This document shows positions 26,983-35,104 of a stretch of 64,000 bases of DNA, piece after piece. The position numbers were made by a program, and so were the translations under genes. The notes under the pieces are model-generated. The model saw nothing but the letters and a program-made list of their open reading frames with translations, did no database searches and had not been told where the DNA came from. The DNA is from JAXLXE01 sp046328115 (GTDB taxonomy: Bacteria; Chloroflexota; UBA6077; JACCZL01), in NCBI GenBank assembly GCA_046328115.1, contig JAXLXE010000001.1, forward strand, positions 2,542,001 through 2,606,000. The letters run 5' to 3'. Position 1 is the stretch's first letter; each line of letters opens with the position of its first letter.

Positions 26983-27777
26983 TTGGCCGAGACGGTCGGC
27001 TTTCTGACGGACTCTACGCTCTGCATCGGCTGCAAGGCCTGCGAGGTCGCCTGCAAGCAGTGGAACCAGCTTCCAATGGACGGGTTGGAGCTCACGGCAC
27101 GCAGCTACGACAACACCGGCGACCTCGGCGCGGAGACCTGGAGGCACGTCACATTTGTCGAGCAGCTTGATCCCACCGTGCGGGCTGGTCGCATGCCTCC
27201 GTTCCAGAGCGGCTGGCTGATGCTGAGCGACGTGTGCAAGCACTGTGCCAACGCCGGCTGCATGGAGGCCTGTCCAACCGGAGCGATCGTGCGGACCGAG
27301 TTCGGCACCGTACTCATCCAGCAGGACATCTGTAATGGCTGCGGCTACTGCGTGCCTGCCTGCCCCTTCGGTGTGCCTGAGCTCTCCGAGCTAGACGGAC
27401 GCGCGCACAAATGCACGCTGTGCTACGACCGACTGAAGGACGGGCTGGAGCCAGCCTGTGCCAAGTCCTGCCCCACAAACAGCATCCAGTTTGGCCCGGT
27501 GGCTGATCTCAGGGACCGAGCCCAGGAACGCGTTGCTCGGCTTCGCGACCTGGGCGTACAGAAAGCGCGCGTCTACGGGGACAGCGTCGCCGGAGGAACC
27601 GGCGGAATCGGCGGGCTCAACGCCATGTCCATCCTGATCGATGATCCCGAAGTGTACAACCTGCCGGCCGCGCCGCGGCTGCCCCAGGACGAGACCCTCC
27701 CGGGTATGCTCACCACCCTGGCAGCGGCCGTGGGGGCAGTCGTCGCCATCGGCTGGTCCATCTGGAGCAGGCGTTGA
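26983..27777 (+). CDS. fdhB: Formate dehydrogenase iron-sulfur subunit (four [4Fe-4S])
   Basis: Electron-transfer subunit that passes electrons from FdhA to the membrane subunit. 264 residues from TTG 26983, 1 nt after the fdhA stop. Cysteine clusters: CIGCKACEVACKQWN, CKHCANAGCMEACPTGA, CNGCGYCVPACPFGV and CTLCYDRL...CAKSCPTNSI, giving four cubane sites. A C-terminal helix (LTTLAAAVGAVVAIGWSIWS) anchors it in the membrane, as in FdnH. Overlaps the nrfD-like gene by 4 nt. Confidence 0.92.
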   Translation: MAETVGFLTDSTLCIGCKACEVACKQWNQLPMDGLELTARSYDNTGDLGAETWRHVTFVEQLDPTVRAGRMPPFQSGWLMLSDVCKHCANAGCMEACPTGAIVRTEFGTVLIQQDICNGCGYCVPACPFGVPELSELDGRAHKCTLCYDRLKDGLEPACAKSCPTNSIQFGPVADLRDRAQERVARLRDLGVQKARVYGDSVAGGTGGIGGLNAMSILIDDPEVYNLPAAPRLPQDETLPGMLTTLAAAVGAVVAIGWSIWSRR

Positions 27778-28835
27778 CCGGACGCGTATCCGGCCCTGAG
27801 CCACCGCAACCCACCGCCAGCCCGCCACCACCCGTGATCCACAAGCCACACTGGAAGTGGCTCATCATCTGGTACTTCTTCCTGGGCGGTATCGCCGGCG
27901 GCAGCTACGCCATCGGCTCAATCGCGGACATCGCGGGTGGCGCGCGATTTCGGGCGTTGGTTCGCGCCAGTCGGTACCTCTCGCTGGCCACGCTGCTGCC
28001 CTGCCCGCTCCTGCTCATTCTGGATCTGCGCCGACCGGAGCGGTTTCTGAACATGCTCCGCGTGATCAAGCTCCGCTCCCCCATGTCCATCGGCGTCTGG
28101 ACCCTGCTCGGCTTCTCGGGCTTCAGCGCGTTCTCGGCGACTGGCCAGATGGCACTGGACGGTCTGCTCGGCGCGCGCGGCGGCGTCCTGGCGCGGCTCC
28201 CACTCAGGCTCATCGGCGCGCTCGGCCTTCCGTTCGGTCTGCTGCTCAGCGGCTACACGGGCGTCCTCCTGGGGGCAACCGCTGTCCCACTCTGGGCCCG
28301 CAACGCCCGACTCCTCGGCCCGCTGTTCCTCACCTCCTCCGTCTCCGCCGCCAGCGCCGCGCTCAGCCTGCTGCTCCTCGTCACCAGACCAAAGTCATAC
28401 GCATGGCACAGCGTGACGCAGATCGAACGATTCTGCGCGCTGGCCGAGCTCGGTCTGCTTGCGTCGATGCACATCCGATCCGGTGATCTGGCAAACCCAC
28501 TCTTGCGTGGCAAGCTCCTGGGCGCATACGTCGGCGGCGCAGTCGGGTGTGGGGTCATCATCCCGGTCAGCATCGGCCGACTCGGCTCACCCAGTCACCC
28601 GCATCCTCGATGGGCAGCCGCCCTCGGATCAACCCTCACGCTCGTCGGCGGATTCGCACTGAAATTCGCGGTCGTCATGGCGGGACGGCACTCCGCGGAC
28701 GATCCGCAGGTCGCGCTCTCGCTTGCAGCTACTCCGCCGCCCCCATCTTCAACCGCGGCCGACCGGAATCACCGACACCTTGACCTGTGCAGCGCGCCGA
28801 GCATTCCCACCTCTAACCCGGCCCAGCCGCGGTGA
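27774..28835 (+). CDS. NrfD/PsrC-type membrane subunit of formate dehydrogenase
   Basis: Quinone-interacting membrane protein with about 8 helices, 353 residues. After a Pro-rich start it reads HWKWLIIWYFFLGGIAGGSY, typical of NrfD, then CPLLLILDLRRPERFLNMLR and TGVLLGATAVPLWARN. It replaces the cytochrome b (FdnI) of E. coli enzymes and should reduce menaquinone. Coupled to fdhB by a 4-nt overlap. The last ~50 residues are hydrophilic and poorly conserved. Confidence 0.88.
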   Translation: MTGRVSGPEPPQPTASPPPPVIHKPHWKWLIIWYFFLGGIAGGSYAIGSIADIAGGARFRALVRASRYLSLATLLPCPLLLILDLRRPERFLNMLRVIKLRSPMSIGVWTLLGFSGFSAFSATGQMALDGLLGARGGVLARLPLRLIGALGLPFGLLLSGYTGVLLGATAVPLWARNARLLGPLFLTSSVSAASAALSLLLLVTRPKSYAWHSVTQIERFCALAELGLLASMHIRSGDLANPLLRGKLLGAYVGGAVGCGVIIPVSIGRLGSPSHPHPRWAAALGSTLTLVGGFALKFAVVMAGRHSADDPQVALSLAATPPPPSSTAADRNHRHLDLCSAPSIPTSNPAQPR

Positions 28836-29053
28836 ACGCAACGCCGGTTATCCGGGGCCGCCGGAACCCCCGGCCACCTCACCTTGGGAGTCAGATAACG
28901 AACGGCCGCCCGAAACCTCGGGCGTCGGCCGACATCTTCGCACCGCCACGGATTTGCGACACCTTTTGACCCGCTCACACGTTTTTGTTTACGTTGAGCA
29001 GGCGGTTGCGGAAAGCGCAGCCGAATACCCCACCCAGCGAGGCAAAGCACTCC

Positions 29054-30394
29054 ATGGCCGAACTCACAGGCAGACGCCGGTTCGCCCACCTCTTCCGCCG
29101 GGCGGGCTTTGGCGCCAAGGAATCGACACTCACGGCCAGCCTCGCGGCGCACCCGAACGAAGACACGGCGTACAGCATCGCCGTTCAGAAACTCATCGCC
29201 GACGCACGCGGCCCCGAAGGATTCGCCGACCGAATCGACTGGACGCCCAGCAACATGACCGTACAACTCTGGTGGCTCGAACGCATGATTCGTACAACCC
29301 GGCCGCTAAGAGAGAAACTCACGCTATTCTGGCATGACCATTTCGCTACCAGTTTCAAGAAAGATGGCATGAATCACATCATGCTCTTCTATCAGATTGA
29401 GCTACTCAGATCTGGAGCACTCGATTACTTAGAATTGCTCGTCAGGGCCATCTCTCGTAATCCTGCCATGATTATGTGGTTAGACTTAAACACAAATAAG
29501 GCCGGCGACCCAAACGAGAATTTCGCCCGAGAACTTATGGAACTATTCACTATGGGCATTACATTCAGTAGTAGCGCTAACTACTCGGAGAATGACATCA
29601 GAGAAGCAACCAGAGCCTTCACCGGATATACGATCGATGCTTCCGGGAACTATTTCTTCAATACTGCTCAGCATGATGGTGGCTCGAAAACGGTGCTAGG
29701 CCAAGCGTGCGAGAGTGGCGACGATGTAATTCGTCGGATTTTCCAAATGACTCGCAATGGGAAGAGCATAGTCGCTCACCATATCGCTGCCAAGCTTTTC
29801 AGTTTCCTGGCTTATCCAGTCACTCCCGATGATGCGGTGATTGCACCTCACGCGACCGCTTTTCTGAACTCGGGCTTCCTCACGTCCTCACTCGTTGAGT
29901 CCATTCTGATGTCGCCAGAGTTCTCCAGCCTTCGCGCATACCGGGCCCTCGTCAAATCTCCCGTTGAATCGGCGGTGTCCGCCTTGCACATCCTTGGAGC
30001 CGAGCGCGTTCCGCTCCACGGCGTGTGGAGCGGCTGCACCGCTGCCGGCCAGCAGCTGATAGCGCCACCCGATGTAGGAGGTTGGCCCTCCGGTAGAGCT
30101 TGGATCAATCCAAACACGATGCTAAGCCGATGCAACATGAACGTCTCGATCGCGCTGAGCCTGGGTGATCCAGCCGCATCGGGAGCCGGAGGGAGCTCCG
30201 TGAATCAACTCTTGGCCGGCTTGACGCCAAGCCAGAAAGTTGATCGTCTGACGTATTTGCTCATGGACTCCGATATCCCTGCCTCCACTCGCTCCACCCT
30301 GGTCAACTATGTGGGAACACTGGCGTACGCCGAGGATCGGAATATGGGCCTGATGAACCTGGTCCTGGCATTACCCGAGTTTCAGTTGAACTAG
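29054..30394 (+). CDS. DUF1800 family protein
   Basis: 446 residues from ATG 29054 (the frame is open from 28985). RRRFAHLFRRAGFGAKESTL, REKLTLFWHDHFATSFKKDG, ENFARELMELFTMGI and ENDIREATRAFTGYTID are the hallmark DUF1800 elements. Function unknown; the family is almost always paired with DUF1501, as here. No signal peptide is clear. Codons and base composition from about 29,300 to 29,900 are visibly poorer in GC than the flanking genes, which suggests transfer. Confidence 0.88.
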   Translation: MAELTGRRRFAHLFRRAGFGAKESTLTASLAAHPNEDTAYSIAVQKLIADARGPEGFADRIDWTPSNMTVQLWWLERMIRTTRPLREKLTLFWHDHFATSFKKDGMNHIMLFYQIELLRSGALDYLELLVRAISRNPAMIMWLDLNTNKAGDPNENFARELMELFTMGITFSSSANYSENDIREATRAFTGYTIDASGNYFFNTAQHDGGSKTVLGQACESGDDVIRRIFQMTRNGKSIVAHHIAAKLFSFLAYPVTPDDAVIAPHATAFLNSGFLTSSLVESILMSPEFSSLRAYRALVKSPVESAVSALHILGAERVPLHGVWSGCTAAGQQLIAPPDVGGWPSGRAWINPNTMLSRCNMNVSIALSLGDPAASGAGGSSVNQLLAGLTPSQKVDRLTYLLMDSDIPASTRSTLVNYVGTLAYAEDRNMGLMNLVLALPEFQLN

Positions 30395-30406
30395 GCGGTA
30401 ACGAAC

Positions 30407-31816
30407 ATGGCGAAACTGGGTCGACGCGATTTTCTGTCCCGCGGCGCCGTCCTGATATCGGCGGGGTGGGCTGTACCGTCGTTCATCGCGGAATCTGCCC
30501 GCCGAATCGACGAGGGAAGTCCATTTGCAAATGTGGCGCACGCCGCTGGCCGTCGAGTGCTGGTGATCGTACAGCTATCGGGGGGAAATGACGGCCTCAA
30601 CACCGTGGTGCCGTACACGGATCCCTTGTATGCCAGCCCCAGCGGGCGTACATCGCTTGCTGTGCCCGCGGGTTCGGTTCTGCCGCTGAATGGCTCCGTG
30701 GGCCTGAATCCGCTACTCACTCGGCTCAAGTCCAGGTGGGACCGCGGGCAGGTCGCGATCGTGCAAGGGGTTGGCTATCCCAATCCCAATCGCTCGCATT
30801 TCCGCGGCACGGAGATCTGGGAGTCTGCTACGCCGGACCACCGGGAAACCAAGGGGTGGGTTGGAAGATACCTCGAGGCGTGCGCATGCCAGCGATCGGA
30901 CCATCTCGAGGCAATCACCGTGGGATCCAACGTGACCGCGCCCACGTTATGGACCGAGATGTCTTTGGTTCCCGCAATCGCGAGTATCAGCAGCTTTCGG
31001 TTCACCGGTTCCTACCTCGGCACCGATCCAAACAACACCCAGCGCGCATCCGAGATCCAAACGCTTCGTAACGCCCTTTCCCAGACGAACTCCAGGGCTG
31101 AGGCGGAATTCCTTCGGCAATCGGTCCTTGTCGCGCTGACTGATGCAGAGATCCTGAACGCCGCGGCCGCGAGCTATCAGCCCTCCGGCGTCTATCCGGC
31201 CAACTCCTTTGGCGACGCGCTGCGCACGGTCGCGCAACTCGCAGTCGTCGACGTCGGGACCACGATCTTCTACGTCTCACTGGGCGGATTCGACACCCAC
31301 GCAAGCCAGGCGGCAGCGCACCCACAGCTGCTCGATACGCTTGACAGAGGCATCGATGCATTCATGTACGACATGGAAGCCCGCGGCAAGGCCAACGACG
31401 TAGTGTTGATGACGTTCAGCGAATTCGGCAGGCGCTTGAAGCAAAATTCCAGCGGTGGTGGCGGCACCGACCATGGGACAGCCGCTCCGATGTTCCTCGT
31501 GGGCGGCGGCATCAATCACGGACTCTTCGGGGCCCACCCGAGTCTCTCAGACCTTGACCAGGGCGACCTGAAGATGACCGTGGATTTCCGGTCCGTCTAC
31601 GCCACGGTACTCAACGACTGGCTGAACATCACTCCTACGGGCGTGCTGGGCGGCAATTTCCCACTCCTGGATCTATTCCCGCGTCCAGCCGGTTCACCGC
31701 CGCGCTCGCGCACCACCGTCAACACGGCAGGACCGGCCTCACCGCGACCCGTCCATCGAGTCGCGGCACCCCCTTCAGGACAGCCGACCGTTCGGGCTCC
31801 TGCCGCAAGACCGTAG
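30407..31816 (+). CDS. DUF1501 family protein, Tat-exported
   Basis: 469 residues, starting 12 nt after the DUF1800 gene. N-terminal Tat signal: LGRRDFLSRGAVLISAGWAV. The core resembles a sulfatase/alkaline-phosphatase-like fold: VLVIVQLSGGNDGLNTVVPY, NRSHFRGTEIWESA, YVSLGGFDTHASQ, MTFSEFGRR and GTDHGTAAPMFLVGGG. Function unknown; the pair with DUF1800 is conserved across bacteria. The C-terminal ~45 residues are Pro/Arg-rich. Confidence 0.9.
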   Translation: MAKLGRRDFLSRGAVLISAGWAVPSFIAESARRIDEGSPFANVAHAAGRRVLVIVQLSGGNDGLNTVVPYTDPLYASPSGRTSLAVPAGSVLPLNGSVGLNPLLTRLKSRWDRGQVAIVQGVGYPNPNRSHFRGTEIWESATPDHRETKGWVGRYLEACACQRSDHLEAITVGSNVTAPTLWTEMSLVPAIASISSFRFTGSYLGTDPNNTQRASEIQTLRNALSQTNSRAEAEFLRQSVLVALTDAEILNAAAASYQPSGVYPANSFGDALRTVAQLAVVDVGTTIFYVSLGGFDTHASQAAAHPQLLDTLDRGIDAFMYDMEARGKANDVVLMTFSEFGRRLKQNSSGGGGTDHGTAAPMFLVGGGINHGLFGAHPSLSDLDQGDLKMTVDFRSVYATVLNDWLNITPTGVLGGNFPLLDLFPRPAGSPPRSRTTVNTAGPASPRPVHRVAAPPSGQPTVRAPAARP

Positions 31817-32044
31817 GCCAGGATCCCCGCACCCGACGCACTGAGTGACCGCGACCGCACGCCTGCCGACCGGCATTCGCCCTGTCCAATGCTGAGCCAG
31901 ACGTCCCTGGAACGCCCCCACGCACCCCGCCTCCGTTCGAAGTCTATCGTTCGCACCCTGTGCGAAGTGTCACCGGCAGGCCGTTCCAGCGTGCGTTCGA
32001 CCCTGCCCCAGCCACGGCCACCGGTCACCCGCGCCGCGCCCGCC

Positions 32045-33049
32045 CTAGCTGGCCGACCACTGCACGGCTGTGCGCACCGACTCCTCAGAATCCTGAGTGA
32101 GCGCGCGCACCGCGGCCAGAACCCGGGAGTCACTACGACACCAGGACGGGGCCCGCCTCAGTCGCGCGCCGATGGACGCACGATGAGCCGCAACGGGGAA
32201 CTCACATTCCGCAACGATCTCGTCAATTACCTCGCTCGCGCTCAAGGGGCTCGTGACACTCCAGCCGGGAATAGGCGGTAGATCGCGTTTTGCACAGAGG
32301 TAGTCAACGATTGTCTCCGTCTGGAAATATCCCACAGCGGCCGGAATCAGGCGATGGTCAGGTTTGATTATGTAATGTCGGTAACCAAACTTCTCCATCA
32401 CTTCCATCAGCTCGATGGATGTGTGATTCATCATCTCGCTAGTCACTTCGTTCGATTCGTAGACCACATACGGCGCATCATCGCCACCAAGAAGCCTCTG
32501 AGCTCCTTGAAACGCAGAATACTCTCCGCCCTCAATATCGATCTTTACAAGTCGCACATTCGTCCACTGTAGTCGGTCAAGTATTGAATCAAGAGAAGCA
32601 CACGCCATGCGCGCAATAGCAGGGTTCTGTGCAAGCTCCCCTTGGGTGGACAGATGGCCCCAGGGCCCATTGGCAATGAACGCGAGCTCCCCTTCATGAT
32701 CCGAAACAGCGATGTTAAGAACATCCACACTCCGGAAGTGGTTGACGGTCACCGCCTGGCGTATTAGCTCCGCATTTGTTTGCGATCCCTCGATGGCGAG
32801 GACTTCGGCACCGGCAGCAGCCGCACACAACCCTATGCTTCCCACGTGGGCACCTACGTCAACAACGCGCTCAGTTGGTCCGACCAACGACGCAATAAGA
32901 TCGGCGATGTAGTGGTACGGGTGAAAGCCAGTCCGCAGTGCCTGGGTGAGCGGATCCGTGGCTTCGGGATCCAGCGCGACGACGTAGGCCGGGGCGTTCC
33001 CAACCTGAATTCGAGAAAACTGGGCTGACGAAGTCAATGTGAGCTCCAA
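32045..33049 (-). CDS. FkbM-family SAM-dependent methyltransferase
   Basis: 334 residues from TTG 33049. VVDVGAHVGSIGLCAAAAGA (SAM loop), VLAIEGSQTNAELIRQAV, VSDHEGELAF, RLVKIDIEGGEYSAFQGAQR and YVVYESN are FkbM hallmarks. Such enzymes methylate sugars or small molecules in polysaccharide and antibiotic pathways. Base composition is lower in GC than the neighbours, like the DUF1800 gene. Isolated, convergent with DUF1501 and 475 bp from the IS66 element. Confidence 0.82.
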   Translation of the reverse strand: MELTLTSSAQFSRIQVGNAPAYVVALDPEATDPLTQALRTGFHPYHYIADLIASLVGPTERVVDVGAHVGSIGLCAAAAGAEVLAIEGSQTNAELIRQAVTVNHFRSVDVLNIAVSDHEGELAFIANGPWGHLSTQGELAQNPAIARMACASLDSILDRLQWTNVRLVKIDIEGGEYSAFQGAQRLLGGDDAPYVVYESNEVTSEMMNHTSIELMEVMEKFGYRHYIIKPDHRLIPAAVGYFQTETIVDYLCAKRDLPPIPGWSVTSPLSASEVIDEIVAECEFPVAAHRASIGARLRRAPSWCRSDSRVLAAVRALTQDSEESVRTAVQWSAS

Positions 33050-33524
33050 CTGCGGAAAGATCGCTCGTGCGCCACGTTCGGTGGCCAGTCTACACCGCTA
33101 CATCCGGTGCAGAAGCAGGTCAGAATCGCACCGGCCCAAAACCCACGCTGCGCCAAAACTGAGAGGAATCCGGTGGGTTGCGTGGGTCAATGCTAACGTT
33201 TTGTCGAGGCCAGAGGCCAACGTCTTCCGTCGACAACGCCGCCACCACGACTCGCGCGTGGCGACCGCCCGTCCGCCGATTTGGGTCGTCCATTTGCACG
33301 CCCCGCCGGCGCTGAGATCCCACCATCCGCCAACCGTAGTAACGGGATGGGCCCGCACATTGGACTCACTACCACCAGCATCATGAGTCGCACCGAGAAT
33401 ACCCAACTAACCGTCGCCACCAACGCTCCGCCACGTAGTTCGCGTGAATACGTCCGCCCCCGAGGTCCCCGTGCAACACGATCGCCCTCGTGACCACTCC
33501 GCTTCGCCATCTGGCAGAAAATCG
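33050..33524. other. 475-bp stretch without a recognised gene, left of the IS
   Basis: Only short, unconvincing frames occur (for example 33193-33510 on the minus strand, Arg/Gly-rich). No hairpin, repeat or promoter stands out. It may be debris of a gene damaged before or by the IS66 insertion at 33525. Confidence 0.5.
33517..33524. repeat. Left copy of 8-bp target site duplication GAAAATCG
   Basis: GAAAATCG directly abuts the left inverted repeat and is identical to 35038-35045. Confidence 0.9.
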
Positions 33525-35037
33525 GTAATTACTCACCTACCCACATCCGGGCGGCGTCACAGACATGACACGAACTTGACGGAAGTGCACCGCTCGACGA
33601 CCTGATTCGCTACCCTGGCGGCCTGGATGATCGGGCCGCACTGCTCGCGCTCCCCAAAGAACAGCTCGTCGATATCATCCTCGTCCAGCGTGAGACCATC
33701 GCCAGGCTCGAGGCACTCGTCGTCCAGCTCTCCGCTCGCGTCGCTGAGCTCGAGGCCAGGATCGACGAGCTCACCCGTCCGCCCACCACTCCCGACAACT
33801 CTAGCCTCCCACCATCGGCTGCTTTCAAGCCCAACCGCGCGGAGCGCCGAGCCCGCAAGCACGGACCCAAGCGCGGTCACCAGGGCCACTCGCGCCTGCG
33901 CCAACCGCCAGACGTTGTGGTCCGCTGCCACGCTACCACGTGCCGTGGCTGTGGTCACGCGCTCGATGCCACGGGCCAGCGGCGGGTGCGTCGCAGCCAG
34001 GTGATCGACGTGATTCCGGCCCGCGCGGTGGTCGTGGAGTCCTGGGTCTACCAGGCATGCTGCACTGAGTGCGGCCTGGTCACGGTGGCGGAGCATCCCG
34101 CGGGTCTGGAGTCGACGCGGACGTTCGGTCCGGAGCTCGAAACCGCGATTGCCTATCTGCACGAGCGCCACCACGTCTCGTTCGAGCGCCTGGTGGAGCT
34201 ATGCCGGGATCTGTTCGGGATCCAGCTCAGCGAGGGGGCGGTGGCCAACGTGCTGCAGCGGCTCGGCGAGCGAGGTGAGACCCGCTACCAGGAGATCAGA
34301 GAGGCAGTGCGGGCGAGTCCGGTGATCGGCTCGGATGAGACGGGTGCCCGGGTGGCTGGCCGCACCTGGTGGCACTGGAACTTCCAAACTCCAACCGCCA
34401 GCTACCACGTCATCGCGCGGACGCGGAGTGGATCGGTCATTAATGATTTCCTGGACGGTGCGGTACCAGACGTATGGCAATCGGATGCCTACGCGCCGCA
34501 GCTGCGAGCACCGGCCAAGGCCGGGCAGTTGTGCCTGGCACATCAGTTGCGGGAACTGACGCGAGCCGCGGAGCTTGAGCCGGACGCGGCGTGGTGGGCG
34601 CAGGAGTTGCGGCACGTGTTCGGGCGCGGGATGCGGCTGCACGCTGAGCGTGGCGAGATCAGTGCGGAGAGCTTCCAACGACGGAGGGTCCGGATTGTCA
34701 ACGCCGCGGAGCGGTTGATCAAAGGGCCACCGCTGGGCAAGGGCATGGCCCGGCGACTGCAGCAACGCTACCAGCGGTTGTGGTCCGAGCTCTTTGTGTT
34801 CTTGGAGCGTGACGGGGTAGAGCCGACCAACAATGCCTCCGAGCGTGACTTGCGCAACAGCGTGATCCACCGCAAAGTGACCGGAGGGTATCGGTCGGAG
34901 TGGGGCAGCCAGACCTCCGCGATTCTCACCAGCGTCCTGCAGACCGCGCGCAAACAGGGCCACAATCTCTACGCCGCGATCCGCATGCTCTCCGGTCCCT
35001 CGCCACTGGCCGCTGCATACGCCAGCTGAGTAGTTAC
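33525..35037 (+). mobile_element. IS66-family insertion sequence (single-ORF, ISBst12-like), complete
   Basis: Left end GTAATTACTCA (33525-33535) and right end TGAGTAGTTAC (35027-35037) are inverted repeats with one mismatch, and begin with the GTAA typical of IS66 ends. The flanks carry an identical 8-bp direct repeat GAAAATCG, the target-duplication length of IS66. Size 1,513 bp with one transposase frame, no TnpA/TnpB, as in the ISBst12 subgroup. The perfect duplication implies a recent insertion. Confidence 0.92.
33602..35029 (+). CDS. IS66-family transposase (TnpC type), start codon unclear
   Basis: DDE transposase. Reading upstream of the first GTG (33917) in the same frame adds about 105 residues that clearly belong: a leucine-zipper stretch (LEALVVQLSARVAELEARID), TTPDNSSLPPS, and KHGPKRGHQGHSRLRQP leading to the zinc-like CRGCG. 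DDE residues: VIGSDETGARV, WQSDAYAPQL and a late Glu near PTNNASERDLRNSVIHRK. No ATG, GTG or TTG exists between the stop at 33566 and 33917, so CTG (33602 or 33623) or another unusual start is needed, or the 5' end is mutated. The TGA stop lies inside the right inverted repeat. Confidence 0.85.
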   Translation: MIRYPGGLDDRAALLALPKEQLVDIILVQRETIARLEALVVQLSARVAELEARIDELTRPPTTPDNSSLPPSAAFKPNRAERRARKHGPKRGHQGHSRLRQPPDVVVRCHATTCRGCGHALDATGQRRVRRSQVIDVIPARAVVVESWVYQACCTECGLVTVAEHPAGLESTRTFGPELETAIAYLHERHHVSFERLVELCRDLFGIQLSEGAVANVLQRLGERGETRYQEIREAVRASPVIGSDETGARVAGRTWWHWNFQTPTASYHVIARTRSGSVINDFLDGAVPDVWQSDAYAPQLRAPAKAGQLCLAHQLRELTRAAELEPDAAWWAQELRHVFGRGMRLHAERGEISAESFQRRRVRIVNAAERLIKGPPLGKGMARRLQQRYQRLWSELFVFLERDGVEPTNNASERDLRNSVIHRKVTGGYRSEWGSQTSAILTSVLQTARKQGHNLYAAIRMLSGPSPLAAAYAS

Positions 35038-35045
35038 GAAAATCG
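35038..35045. repeat. Right copy of 8-bp target site duplication GAAAATCG
   Basis: GAAAATCG directly follows the right inverted repeat and is identical to 33517-33524. Confidence 0.9.
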
Positions 35046-35104
35046 AGTGGCTGAGCTCTTCCGCGCCGATATCGTCGAGTTCCGACCAGAAAATGGGCCG
35101 CCGC

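Noticed and set aside
25476..27095. 539-residue minus-strand frame opposite fdhA
   Set aside because: High-GC antisense shadow; the plus strand encodes conserved formate dehydrogenase motifs over the whole stretch.
33193..33510. Minus-strand frame next to the IS that would continue beyond the insertion if the IS were removed
   Set aside because: Joining the flanks does keep a frame open into 35046-35100, but the peptide is not recognisable and lacks a clear start, so no interrupted gene is claimed.
33565..33602. Programmed +1 frameshift (ACT TGA C) as the start of the IS66 transposase
   Set aside because: The slip would need poor tRNA re-pairing and lacks the upstream stimulators of known sites; only noted as a possibility.
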